Origin: Alteromonas sp. MMG017
Lineage (GTDB): Bacteria; Pseudomonadota; Gammaproteobacteria; Enterobacterales; Alteromonadaceae
DNA length: 64,000 nt
Direction: 5' to 3'
Assembly (NCBI RefSeq): GCF_018100795.1
Contig: NZ_JAGJDY010000011.1
Coordinates: 99,158 to 163,157, forward strand
Every line of letters starts with the position of its first letter. Within the stretch, counting starts at the first letter, position 1. The notes beneath the pieces were generated by a model. It searched no databases. It saw nothing but the letters and a program-made list of their open reading frames with translations, and was not told where the DNA came from. This document shows positions 37,351 through 46,005 of this stretch, piece after piece. Made by a program: the position numbers and the translations under genes.

Positions 37351-38175
37351 ATGTCCTTAGATAAATATGTGTCGTTTGCTACAAAGTCGTTTACCTTGCC
37401 TGATATATGTATACGTATCCGCTCGGTATTAGATAACCCTCGTTCAAGTGCAAGCGATCTTGGCGATTTAATCAGTTTAGATTCGTCATTAACAGCCAAG
37501 GTGCTGCGATTGGCAAACAGTTCACTGTTTCGGTTTCCATCACAAGTAGAGTCTGTTTCAAAAGCCATCAACATTATTGGTGGTGAAGCTTTGTATAATT
37601 TGGTGGTAGCAGAAACCGCCAACACCGCCTTTAAATACTTTGATACCCAGCTTATTAACCTTGATAAACATTGGTTCGACTCTGTTTATTGTGGAATGGT
37701 GGCGAAGCATTTGGCTAAGGCCAGCAATATGCGCGGCAGTGAGCGTTTCTTCGTGATGGGTATATTGCAAAACCTCAGTGAGTTAGTCATTGCTAAACGC
37801 TCGCCAGAGCTTTATAAAAGCTATATTGAGCAAGATAACGATATGTTGCTAGGGGCAAGACAAATTCAACATTTTGGTTTTACCTTTTCAAACTGTAGCG
37901 GTACCATATTAGAAAATTGGAAGCTTCCTCTTGTGCTCTACTATCCGGTTATGCACGCTAATGATATGTCTAGACAGGCTACAGATAGCGATATTGCGCT
38001 ACTGGCATTAGCATCAAGGGTCACTGCCATGCAGCAAAATGAAAAAACTGACGCTAACATTGAACTTTTCTTAGAAGACATAGCCAATAATAGTGGCGTG
38101 AACATAGATGACGTGGCAAATGCCATAGAGTTCGCCGATAGAGAAACAGCAAAAATTTCCATGCTTATCCATTGA
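37351..38175 (+). CDS. HDOD domain protein
   Basis: 274 residues, cytoplasmic. The HDOD domain (non-catalytic HD-related) spans about residues 10-205 with LISLDSSLTAKVLRLANSSL and VSKAINIIGGEALYNLVVAE, characteristic of the family, then GSERFFVMGILQNLSELVIA. HDOD proteins take part in signalling, often with c-di-GMP or two-component systems; this one has no attached output domain. The ATG is at the start of MSLDKYVSFATKSF. It appears monocistronic. Confidence 0.88.
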   Translation: MSLDKYVSFATKSFTLPDICIRIRSVLDNPRSSASDLGDLISLDSSLTAKVLRLANSSLFRFPSQVESVSKAINIIGGEALYNLVVAETANTAFKYFDTQLINLDKHWFDSVYCGMVAKHLAKASNMRGSERFFVMGILQNLSELVIAKRSPELYKSYIEQDNDMLLGARQIQHFGFTFSNCSGTILENWKLPLVLYYPVMHANDMSRQATDSDIALLALASRVTAMQQNEKTDANIELFLEDIANNSGVNIDDVANAIEFADRETAKISMLIH

Positions 38176-38401
38176 TTTACCGGCAATGAGGTAAAACAGA
38201 GATAAGCAGCCTTGAGCTTTATAAAGCCAAGGCAGCTTGATGGTTGTTGAATGTAAGTTCATAAGCCGCTTTACAAGTGTTCAATCGTAAAACTAAGCGG
38301 TAAAAAACACATAGCTAACGTAATACCCATGGAAGGGCATGATAGGGTGTTAAATGGCTATGCCATAACAACACCAAACCAATAAAAATTTATTAAAAAT
38401 T

Positions 38402-39205
38402 ATGCTTAATCTAACAAAATTATTCTGTGCAGTATGCTGTCTTCTTGGCATAAGTACTGCCGTCTTCGCAGCAGACCGCGACTTAATTCAAACGCTTTAT
38501 CACGCCGACTTTACGCCAGACACCGACGACGAAGTGCCTAGATTTTCGTTAAATGGTGAGTTAGGCATACTCTCAAACACGGGTAATACATCAGCAGCGA
38601 GTATTAAAGCGGGTATCAACGCCGATCATGAAACTGAAAATTGGAGCAGTCTGTACTTTGCAGAAATGCTTTATCAAGAAAGTAACACCGATGGCACGGG
38701 TCGCGATGTGTCGGCCAAACGCTTCTATGGCAGTGCTCAGTTCGATTACAAATTAAACCAGCCTGGTCGACGCTTGTTCATGTACGGCGATTATGAAGAT
38801 GATGCCTTTAGCGGCTATGATCATCGTGCTTCACTGGCAGCCGGTTGGTCACAACGGGTTTGGCGAGATGAAGTCAGCGAGTTCCGTTACAGTGTAGGGC
38901 CTGGCTATGCTTTTGTTGAGCTAGAAGAACCCCTTGAAGAAGATATTAACAACGGGGTAATTGTTCGGGCATCAGCTGAATACAAATACCATTGGGCTTC
39001 AGGTGCTAACCTTCGACAATTTGTAAGCACGGAAGCGGGCGATGAAAATACTAAATCTCGTTCTGAGACGTCTTTGTCGGCTAATGTTTTCGGCTCTTTA
39101 GCCATGAAGCTATCGTTTATTCTGAACCACGAAACTGATACTACCGAAGATGTAGATGGGTTAAGTACCGAGACCTCGGTTGCCCTGGTTTATCAATTCT
39201 TCTAA
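38402..39205 (+). CDS. DUF481 outer-membrane beta-barrel protein (paralogue 1)
   Basis: 267 residues. A signal peptide ([18 protein letters not shown]) precedes a DUF481 domain: SLNGELGILSNTGNTSAASI at the start, repeated amphipathic strands, SVGPGYAFVELEE, and a terminal SVALVYQFF with the C-terminal Phe expected of a BAM-inserted barrel. DUF481 (YdiY-like) proteins are salt/acid-associated outer-membrane proteins of unclear role. A second homologue follows 135 bases downstream, clearly a tandem duplication. Confidence 0.88.
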   Translation: MLNLTKLFCAVCCLLGISTAVFAADRDLIQTLYHADFTPDTDDEVPRFSLNGELGILSNTGNTSAASIKAGINADHETENWSSLYFAEMLYQESNTDGTGRDVSAKRFYGSAQFDYKLNQPGRRLFMYGDYEDDAFSGYDHRASLAAGWSQRVWRDEVSEFRYSVGPGYAFVELEEPLEEDINNGVIVRASAEYKYHWASGANLRQFVSTEAGDENTKSRSETSLSANVFGSLAMKLSFILNHETDTTEDVDGLSTETSVALVYQFF

Positions 39206-39391
39206 TAATTACGCTTAAAGCTTATCAATAAGTGTAAATTTTACGTCTTATCGTCTAATTTTTGTTCAACCCTCATTGACTCGCACTAATAGGTAGGTAC
39301 TATTGGCGCAGAATTTTTCAAGCTATGCTGGCTAGCGCTTATGCTAGGTGTTTGCAGCATGGTAAAGGATAAAACACTACTAGGATTGCTA

Positions 39392-40135
39392 ATGAAAAAA
39401 CAGCTTCTCGCATCACTTTTGGCCTTGTCTTTCTCTTCTGTTACTTTTGCTCAAGACGATGTTAAACCTTTCACGATGGAAGGTGAGTTAGGTATTATCG
39501 CAACAACAGGTAACACTGAAACATCATCAATCAGTGCCGGTATCACTGCTCACCAAGAATTAGAGCAGTGGAGCAACGACTACACGCTTGAAGGTCTTTA
39601 CAAAAAAGAAACTGTTGATAACGATGATGGTACTGAAGAAGAGTACACATCTGCGCAAAAGTTTTACGGTTCTGCACAGGGTAACTACAAGCTAGATAAC
39701 CCTGATTACCGTTTATTTGGTTTCGCATCGTATGAAGATGACCGCTTAAGTAACTTCGATTATCAATCAACACTTGCTGTGGGTTGGAACCAAAAAGTAC
39801 TTGAAAACAACCGTCATACTTTAGAGTACTCAATCGGTCCTGGTTACTCGTTTGCTGAAACGCAAGAAGGCGAAGAGCAGAACAGCATGATTGTTCGTGC
39901 TTCAAGCGCATACTCCTGGAAAATTTCAGATACGGCTAAATTCACGCAAACTGTGAGTACGGAAGTGGGTTCTGACAACACGAAGTCTCGTGCTGAATCG
40001 GCGCTTACGGCTACTATTAGCGGTAACCTTTCTATGAAGTTGTCATTCAAGTTAGACCACAACTCTAACGTGTCTGACGACGTAGAAAAGCTAGATACTG
40101 AAACAGCTGTAACGCTAGTTTACAACTTCTTCTAA
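39392..40135 (+). CDS. DUF481 outer-membrane beta-barrel protein (paralogue 2)
   Basis: 247 residues. Start chosen at 39392 because MKKQLLASLLALSFSSVTFA is a normal signal peptide preceded by TAGGA; the frame is open to 39341. The mature part aligns along its length with the upstream paralogue: TMEGELGIIATTGNTETSSI, SIGPGYSFAETQE, NTKSRAESALTATISGNLSM, and the terminal TAVTLVYNFF. Codon use is strongly biased to preferred codons, hinting at high expression. A bidirectional terminator separates it from serA. Confidence 0.9.
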   Translation: MKKQLLASLLALSFSSVTFAQDDVKPFTMEGELGIIATTGNTETSSISAGITAHQELEQWSNDYTLEGLYKKETVDNDDGTEEEYTSAQKFYGSAQGNYKLDNPDYRLFGFASYEDDRLSNFDYQSTLAVGWNQKVLENNRHTLEYSIGPGYSFAETQEGEEQNSMIVRASSAYSWKISDTAKFTQTVSTEVGSDNTKSRAESALTATISGNLSMKLSFKLDHNSNVSDDVEKLDTETAVTLVYNFF

Positions 40136-40160
40136 AATCGTATTAACGATTGTAGAAACA

Positions 40161-40190
40161 AAAAACGCTGCCAATTGGCAGCGTTTTTTT
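40161..40190. terminator. Bidirectional terminator between DUF481 gene and serA
   Basis: AAAAACGCTGCCAA pairs with TTGGCAGCGTTTTT as one continuous palindrome with T/A runs on either side, between two convergent genes. Confidence 0.9.
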
Positions 40191-40237
40191 TGTCTTTAAG
40201 CGTGTATGACGATAATTAACTACCGTCATACAGAGCA

Positions 40238-41467
40238 TTAGTGAAGAATACGGGTCTTAATCGTACCGTCAATCTGCTGCAGTTGTGCAAGCGCGTCATA
40301 GGCTCTGTCTTGCTGAACATCTACAACTACATAACCAATTTCTGCGTTAGTTTGAAGGTACTGGGCTTCAATGTTAATGCCTTTCTCTGCAAACGCTTGG
40401 TTAATTTGAGTAAGAATACCCGGCTGGTTTTTATGCACGTGAAGCAGGCGAGAGCGGCTAATGTGCTCTGGCAATGATACTTCAGGGAAGTTAACCGCAG
40501 ACAAAGTAGAGCCATTATCGCTGTACTTAGCTAATTTACCGGCCACTTCAATACCAATGTTTTCTTGCGCTTCTTGGGTGCTACCACCTACATGCGGCGT
40601 CAGAATAACATTATCGAACTTACGTAGAGGCGATTGGAATTCCTCATTGTTCGATTTAGGCTCTACAGGGAATACATCAATAGCTGCGCCATTTAACTGG
40701 CCGCTTTCAAGTGCATCGGCAAGCGCTTCTATATCAACTACCGTACCACGAGATGCATTAATAAAAATACTGCCTTTCTTCATTTGCGCAAATTGCTCAG
40801 CTGCAAACATGTTTTGCGTTTGCTGAGTTTCAGGCACATGAAGCGATACCACATCAGAGGTGTTTAATAACTTCTCTAACGACTTAACCTGCGTAGAGTT
40901 ACCTAATACCAACTTATCTTCAATATCGAAAAACTGTACACGCATACCAAGGTGTTCAGCAAGAATACTTAGCTGGGTACCAATGTGTCCATAACCAATA
41001 ATACCCAGTGTTTTACCACGGGCTTCGTATGAACCATTTGCTGTTTTTTCCCACTCACCGCGGTGCGCTTTGGCACTTTTACTAGGCACTTGGCGAAGCA
41101 AAAGGATAAGTTGTCCAAGTACAAGCTCTGCCACTGAACGAGTATTAGAAAATGGTGCATTAAATACTGGAATACCACGGCGCTGTGTTGCTTCTAAATT
41201 AACTTGGTTAGTACCAATACAGAAACAACCAATAGCCACCAATTTCTGAGCAGCATCAACTACCTTTTCAGTAATTTGAGTACGTGAACGAAGGCCAATA
41301 AAATGCGCATCTTTCACTTTCTCAACAAGCTCTTCTTCAGGAAGGGACGTTTTGAGATACTCAATATTGGTGTATCCATTATTCTTAAAGGTTTCTAATG
41401 CACTTTGGTGTACACCCTCTAACAACAATATCCGGATCTTATCCTTCTCTAGTGAAACTTTGCTCAT
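40238..41467 (-). CDS. serA: D-3-phosphoglycerate dehydrogenase
   Basis: 409-residue enzyme catalysing the first step of serine synthesis. NAD-binding GIIGYGHIGTQLSILAEHLG, the catalytic-domain segment NASRGTVVDIEALADALESG, and a C-terminal ACT domain (LHVHKNQPGILTQINQAFAE), which mediates serine feedback inhibition in E. coli, are visible. The frame runs on to 41704, but that extension crosses a structured repeat; the ATG at 41467 gives MSKVSLEKDKIRILLLEG and the E. coli length (410). Serine feeds the glycine cleavage genes further along. Confidence 0.97.
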   Translation of the reverse strand: MSKVSLEKDKIRILLLEGVHQSALETFKNNGYTNIEYLKTSLPEEELVEKVKDAHFIGLRSRTQITEKVVDAAQKLVAIGCFCIGTNQVNLEATQRRGIPVFNAPFSNTRSVAELVLGQLILLLRQVPSKSAKAHRGEWEKTANGSYEARGKTLGIIGYGHIGTQLSILAEHLGMRVQFFDIEDKLVLGNSTQVKSLEKLLNTSDVVSLHVPETQQTQNMFAAEQFAQMKKGSIFINASRGTVVDIEALADALESGQLNGAAIDVFPVEPKSNNEEFQSPLRKFDNVILTPHVGGSTQEAQENIGIEVAGKLAKYSDNGSTLSAVNFPEVSLPEHISRSRLLHVHKNQPGILTQINQAFAEKGINIEAQYLQTNAEIGYVVVDVQQDRAYDALAQLQQIDGTIKTRILH

Positions 41468-41513
41468 GGATTTGCTATCTCTCGCTGTAGTAGAACTTAA
41501 TAAGTACGCTGTT

Positions 41514-41638
41514 TTGGCGGCAGCTGGGAGTGAGCAAGGCCTACACAAACACGCGGTAAACCCATCCATGGGCGCTCCGCCACCGCATCCATGCGGTGGA
41601 GGGTTTGTTCCGGCCTTACTCCCTCCCATCTGCCACGC
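41514..41638. repeat. Structured intergenic repeat, fourth copy, upstream of serA
   Basis: Outer arms TGGGAGTGAGCAAGGCC (41525-41541) and GGCCTTACTCCCTCCCA (41612-41628) pair with two mismatches. Inside, CACGCGGTAAACCCATCCATGG then GCTCCGC and the stem CCACCGCAT / ATGCGGTGG correspond, in inverted orientation, to the core of the repeats at 17.4-18 kb (CACGCCGTGAATCCATCCATGG, GCTCGGC, CTGCAGCAT / ATGCTGCAG). Stems differ in sequence but keep pairing. It fills most of the 344-base rpiA-serA gap. Confidence 0.8.
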
Positions 41639-41811
41639 TATATACATTCTTTGACGTGGGGCAGCTTCATCGAATCGGCGAGTTTTATCCGCGTAAAACG
41701 ACAAAGGTACATCCGACTAGTACTAGCCTCAAACTCTCGAAAGGCCATCTAGACGTCTAAACGGAAATCTAACAGAAATCAGTTTAACTTGAAAGCTATT
41801 ATTTAAAGCTG

Positions 41812-42468
41812 TTATTTAAAGGTATCAACACCGGTATCGGTGGCCGACAGTACGATGTCTGCGCCACGCAGGGCGAATATGCCGTTGGTGACCACACCAG
41901 GAATATTATTAATCGACTGCTCAAGCTCTCTTGGGTTCAGTATTTCAAGATTATGCACGTCTAAAATGACATTGCCGTTATCTGTCACTACGCCTTGGCG
42001 GTATTCAGGATCGCCGCCTAGTTTTACCAACTCACGAGCCACAAAAGAGCGCGCCATTGGAATAACTTCAACAGGCAGTGGGAACTTGCCAAGCACAGGT
42101 ACACGCTTGCTGTCATCTACAATACACACAAACGTGGTTGATGCTCCGGCCACAATTTTTTCGCGGGTAAGGGCTGCGCCGCCGCCTTTAATCATGTGTT
42201 TGTGTTCAGTTACTTCATCAGCGCCGTCGATATACACCGAAATATTGCTAACATCGTTTAGTGCGAACACTTCAATGCCTAGGGCTTCTAGTAACTTGGT
42301 CGAGGCATCAGAACTTGATACCGCCCCTTCAATGTTGTTTTTAATTTTGCCGAGTTCTTCAATGAAAAAATTAACCGTGGAGCCAGTACCTACGCCAACA
42401 ATACTGCCGTTTTCAACGTATTCGATGGCTGCTTTAGCTACTGCTTGCTTCTTTGCATTCTGATCCAT
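41812..42468 (-). CDS. rpiA: Ribose-5-phosphate isomerase A
   Basis: 218-residue enzyme interconverting ribose 5-phosphate and ribulose 5-phosphate in the pentose phosphate pathway. [38 protein letters not shown] and [10 protein letters not shown] are family hallmarks. Length matches E. coli RpiA (219). A GGAGAGTCACT ribosome-binding region precedes the ATG on the minus strand. rpiA beside serA and ygfA is conserved with E. coli. It also completes a ribose salvage route with rbsK upstream. Confidence 0.97.
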   Translation of the reverse strand: MDQNAKKQAVAKAAIEYVENGSIVGVGTGSTVNFFIEELGKIKNNIEGAVSSSDASTKLLEALGIEVFALNDVSNISVYIDGADEVTEHKHMIKGGGAALTREKIVAGASTTFVCIVDDSKRVPVLGKFPLPVEVIPMARSFVARELVKLGGDPEYRQGVVTDNGNVILDVHNLEILNPRELEQSINNIPGVVTNGIFALRGADIVLSATDTGVDTFK

Positions 42469-42549
42469 AGTGACTCTCCTAACTAAATTTTCATCAGTTT
42501 ACCGGAAAACCACGTGCTAACCCACCGTGAAGGGGGAATTAACGACGCG

Positions 42550-43161
42550 TTAGGCTCGATTAAAGGTCAGTTGCTGCGTGGGGGTAACAATACGGTTTAC
42601 AGGAATGTCCCAATGCTGAACGGGAAGTTGGTCTACTTGTTGGCAATCGTGGGCAATACCAATGAGTTTTGGTCTTATCGTTTGTGTTTGAATACTGGCT
42701 AACGTTCTATCGTAATAGCCGCCGCCCATACCTAAGCGGTTTCCATTTGCATCGAATCCCACCAATGGCATAAGTATCACCTGATGATGGAAGGTAGGAA
42801 TAACATCTGGGCAAGCGAGTATTGGCTCGTCAATGTTGTATTTGTTCACGCGCATTGGCGTTTTATCTGTATACCGAAGAAAAAGCAGGTGGCCTTTGCA
42901 AACAGGGTGCAATACAGGCAAAGAAGTATGCAGGGCAGCATCTTTGTTTAGTTCCCAGCATGCGTGCATAAAAGGGCGTAAGTCTACTTCACCGTCGTTT
43001 GGCAGGTAACAAGCAATAGATGATGCGTTGGTAATATCGGGCAATGATAAAAGATTATCGCGTACTGCAAATGAGGCGTGCTGCTGCTGTGATTTAGGCA
43101 ATTCGTTACGTAATGCTCTTAATGTCTTTCGAAGCGTTACTCGTGACGTTTTTTTTAACAT
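42550..43161 (-). CDS. ygfA: 5-formyltetrahydrofolate cyclo-ligase
   Basis: 203 residues with the chosen start (MLKKTSRVTLRKTLRALR). An in-frame GTG at 43209 and ATG at 43185 would lengthen it; family members begin near LRKTLR. The enzyme converts 5-formyl-THF to 5,10-methenyl-THF with ATP. The signatures ACYLPNDGEVDLRPF and the C-terminal PLVGFDANGNRLGMGGGYYD are clear. In enterics ygfA is cotranscribed with 6S RNA; here it is separated from ssrS by three other genes. Confidence 0.93.
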   Translation of the reverse strand: MLKKTSRVTLRKTLRALRNELPKSQQQHASFAVRDNLLSLPDITNASSIACYLPNDGEVDLRPFMHACWELNKDAALHTSLPVLHPVCKGHLLFLRYTDKTPMRVNKYNIDEPILACPDVIPTFHHQVILMPLVGFDANGNRLGMGGGYYDRTLASIQTQTIRPKLIGIAHDCQQVDQLPVQHWDIPVNRIVTPTQQLTFNRA

Positions 43162-43215
43162 GATTTGTGACGTATTCCGTTCCATACAGCGGTCTTCCAG
43201 AGGCTTCACGTTGTC

Positions 43216-43873
43216 TTACTTCTTCAAATAGTGATTAAGTACCCTAATAAGCTCTGCGTTTTTGACAGGCTTGGTGAGTAGGTCGTCTAAGCCATTTTTT
43301 AGTAACAGATCTCGTTGCGTGATTACATCTGCGGTTAAGGCGATAACTGGCAGTGCTGCGCGCATGTGCTTAATTTGCCGAGTGGCTTCTGTTCCGTCAA
43401 TACCCGGTAAGTTGATGTCCATTAACACCAAATCTACAGGGTTCGATTTTACATACTCTACGCCTTCTTCACCGCTACCTACAACCGATATTGGTAAACC
43501 AAGTTTATCAAATATGGTTTTTATCACTATTTGATTTATATAATGATCTTCCACTACTAGTACGAGAGAGTCAGCAGGAACATTTAGCTTTTCGGGCTGC
43601 AGTAGTGTGGGGTCGTGCTCGATAGTGTCGGCGCTGACTTCTTCGGCAGGAATGGCTACGCTTACACGCGTTCCCTCGTTTAGCTTACTGCTTAGCTTTA
43701 TAGAGCCATCCATCAGCTCTACCAGCTTCTTGGTAATATTTAAGCCTAAGCCTGTACCATCAAATTGATGAGCGTTCTCCATTGAGTTGCTCGGCTTCTG
43801 TATCGAGGACATCGTAGCTTAATAGCTCTCTTAAGCGTTGTTCTTCGTTCTCTGGAACCTTGGCAGGGATCAT
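43216..43873 (-). pseudogene. Hybrid histidine kinase gene remnant with internal deletion (GAF start joined to HATPase/REC end)
   Basis: From an ATG at 43873 the minus strand encodes about 30 residues, NEEQRLRELLSYDVLDTEAE, typical of the start of GAF-domain kinases, then meets a TGA at 43769-43767 shortly after. In another frame (open from 43812) the sequence continues with FDGTGLGLNITKKLVELMDG, the G2 box of a kinase ATPase domain, and then a full receiver domain (LVLMDINLPGIDG phospho-acceptor, LLTKPV lysine). The HisKA domain and most of the ATPase domain are missing. A large out-of-frame internal deletion explains this. A 198-residue REC-containing product could still be made. Confidence 0.75.
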
Positions 43874-43943
43874 TCTTTCACATTTCCTCAACTAAAATGT
43901 GAAAGTAAGAGGCTGACTACTGTAGAACAGCCTCTTTTCACAC

Positions 43944-44885
43944 TTATAAAGCGTAGGTGTCTATGAACAATTGTTCCAATTTAGCGTGATCTACTTTTGT
44001 AGCCACTTTAATGGTGTTCGCATTGTTCCACAGCGGGCTAGGGGTTGTTCCCTTAGGCGCCACTGCTGTTTGACCACGATCTAGCTCGCCAGTACCTACA
44101 CGTACATGACCTTCTGTGAGTTCGAACAACTCAGGGTGGCGTAAGTGTGCAAGTGGGAAAGCATCGTGGAAAAAGCAAACACGATCTTCACGGTTGGCAG
44201 AATAGAAATCCATGTAGAACTGAGCCGTGTCTTTTACAAAACCGCCAAGCTTCTCGTTTTTCGCTTCAAGAGTTTCAACGAAAGAAGGAGAAAACGGCGT
44301 ATCGTTGGTTACATCTAAACCAAACATGGTTAAGTCCCAATCTGCACCAAATACAATCTCAGCAGCGTAGGCATCGTTCCAAATATTGGCTTCGGCAAGT
44401 GGCGTTACGTTGCCACGTACAAATGCAGCACCGCCCATAATGGTAACGCCTTTCACTAACTTAGGTAGTTCAGGCTCTAAACGCAGTGCTAGCGCTAGGT
44501 TACCTAATGGGCCAATAGCCACTAGGGTTACTTCGCCAGGATATTTACGGGCCATATCTACAATAAATTGTGCAGAACTACGAGGGTCTAGCTCAGTTTT
44601 TGGGGCTTCAGGTTTAATGTGACCAAAACCATAGTCGCCATGTACGAAATGCGCGTAAGTTGACTCAGGACCTACCCAAGGCATACCCACACCTTTGGTT
44701 ACCGGAATATCTTCACCTGCAATTTCGCAAAGCGTAAGGGCGTTTTGTGCCGCCATAGTGACCGGAACATTACCGTAAACTGTTGTTAAACCAAGTACTT
44801 CGATATCTGGAGATTGAAACGCAAAAAATATTGCCATCGCATCATCGATGCCAGGATCCGTGTCTAAAATTATCTTATGTGCCAT
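43944..44885 (-). CDS. Nucleoside hydrolase (inosine-uridine preferring family)
   Basis: 313 residues. The calcium-binding DTDPGIDDAMAIFFAF at the N-terminus, VAIGPLGNLALALRLEP, IMGGAAFVRGNVTPLAEANI (catalytic region) and the late CFFHDAFPLAHL histidine/aspartate pair mark a functional IUNH-family enzyme, which splits nucleosides to ribose and base. It lies 23 bases downstream of a ribokinase gene on the same strand; together they make ribose 5-phosphate. Substrate preference cannot be read from sequence. Confidence 0.93.
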   Translation of the reverse strand: MAHKIILDTDPGIDDAMAIFFAFQSPDIEVLGLTTVYGNVPVTMAAQNALTLCEIAGEDIPVTKGVGMPWVGPESTYAHFVHGDYGFGHIKPEAPKTELDPRSSAQFIVDMARKYPGEVTLVAIGPLGNLALALRLEPELPKLVKGVTIMGGAAFVRGNVTPLAEANIWNDAYAAEIVFGADWDLTMFGLDVTNDTPFSPSFVETLEAKNEKLGGFVKDTAQFYMDFYSANREDRVCFFHDAFPLAHLRHPELFELTEGHVRVGTGELDRGQTAVAPKGTTPSPLWNNANTIKVATKVDHAKLEQLFIDTYAL

Positions 44886-44908
44886 TAATAATACTCTAGT
44901 GCGTTTTC

Positions 44909-45805
44909 TTATTTAGTGTGCTTTGCCAAAAAACGGTCAACTTCTTTTTGCGTAGGAATGCTTTGTGCAGCGCCCTCGCGGGTAACCGCAATAGCAGATG
45001 CTGCACAGCCTCTAATTAATGCACGTTTAGCATCAGTGTGAGTACTGTAAGCAGACAAGAAGTAACCTATAAACGTATCGCCAGCGGCTGTGGTATCTAC
45101 TGCATCAACAGAAAACGCTTCCACTTCAATGGTATCGTTTCCTCTTAACATCATTACACCCGCTTTACCTAGTGTAATGATAACTTCGCAATGAGACCAC
45201 TGCTCTTTGAAAACGTTAAGAATATCGTCAAGATCTTCTTTGTCGGTTAACGCTGCTGCTTCCGTCTCGTTTACAATCAGTAAATCGATACAATCTAAAG
45301 GAAGGGCTTTAACCGACTCGCTCATAGGCGCAGGGTTAAAGGCAACTTTAAGCTGACTTTCTTTTGCTAAGCGAAGTACGTCTGCAATGCTGCTGGTTTC
45401 GTTTTGGGTTAGTACCCAATCAGAAGACGACGTATCTAACAACGCTTTGTTTACCGTATCGGCAGTAATGGTTTGGTTTGCGCCACCAAATAACACAATG
45501 GCATTTTCACCACTGGGCGTTACTTGAATAATGGCATGGCCTGAAGGGGTTTCAGAACATTTAACGCCACGGCAATCTACGCCTTTTTTAATTAGCGTTT
45601 GTTTGAACGTTGCGTCATTTTCATGAATGCTGCCTACGTGTCGAACGTCTGCACCGGCTTGCGCTAGGGCAATTGACTGGTTCGCACCTTTACCACCAAG
45701 CAGTTGTTGGTAGTGAGTAGACGCAAGGGTTTCACCAGGTTGAACAAAGTGATCTACCTGATAAACATGATCGATATTTATAGAGCCAAAATTTATTATT
45801 GCCAT
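44909..45805 (-). CDS. rbsK: Ribokinase
   Basis: 298-residue PfkB-family sugar kinase. The N-terminal FGSINIDHVYQVDHF, the substrate motif GGKGANQSIALAQAGADV and the C-terminal anion-hole/catalytic motif DTTAAGDTFIGYF (catalytic Asp in AAGD) are present. It phosphorylates ribose released by the neighbouring nucleoside hydrolase. The GAAGAAGAAATGG context at the start gives a weak ribosome-binding site. The 6S RNA gene lies 24 bases upstream on the same strand, so read-through from ssrS is possible. Confidence 0.93.
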   Translation of the reverse strand: MAIINFGSINIDHVYQVDHFVQPGETLASTHYQQLLGGKGANQSIALAQAGADVRHVGSIHENDATFKQTLIKKGVDCRGVKCSETPSGHAIIQVTPSGENAIVLFGGANQTITADTVNKALLDTSSSDWVLTQNETSSIADVLRLAKESQLKVAFNPAPMSESVKALPLDCIDLLIVNETEAAALTDKEDLDDILNVFKEQWSHCEVIITLGKAGVMMLRGNDTIEVEAFSVDAVDTTAAGDTFIGYFLSAYSTHTDAKRALIRGCAASAIAVTREGAAQSIPTQKEVDRFLAKHTK

Positions 45806-45828
45806 TTCTTCTTCCGTCGAAAGAGGGC

Positions 45829-46005
45829 GTCTCCCGAAATGCCGCTGTTCATCGTTCGCCCGTGAACCGAAAGTTCAGGGCGGAAGCATCACTATGGCCG
45901 TAGGCTTCTCGATACGAGCCGAGCTTGCACAGTAGCCATTGTTTCAACTTCCTAGTTTAATAGCATCGGCCAGGGACAAGAGTGAACTGGCGAACATTCC
46001 AGGAA
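45829..46005 (-). ncRNA. ssrS: 6S RNA
   Basis: On the minus strand this ~177-base region matches 6S RNA block by block: 5' GGAATGTTCGC, GTCCCTGGCCGAT, GCTCGGCTCGTATCGAGAAG near the centre, a 3' hairpin GCCCTGAACTTTCGGTTCACGG, and 3' AGCGGCATTTCGGGAGA. The ends pair (CCTGGAATG with CATTTCGGG) as the closing stem should. A -10-like TACAAT lies 7 bases before the predicted 5' end. 6S RNA mimics an open promoter and sequesters sigma-70 RNA polymerase in stationary phase. Ends are approximate to a few bases. Confidence 0.88.

Noticed and set aside
41468..41704. N-terminal extension of serA (79 extra residues) in frame
   Set aside because: It crosses a structured repeat, has Pro/Gly/Cys-rich composition unlike SerA, and the internal ATG at 41467 gives the exact family start and length.
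41840..42463. 207-residue frame opposite rpiA
   Set aside because: Same extent as rpiA, no recognisable motif, shadow of strong codon bias.
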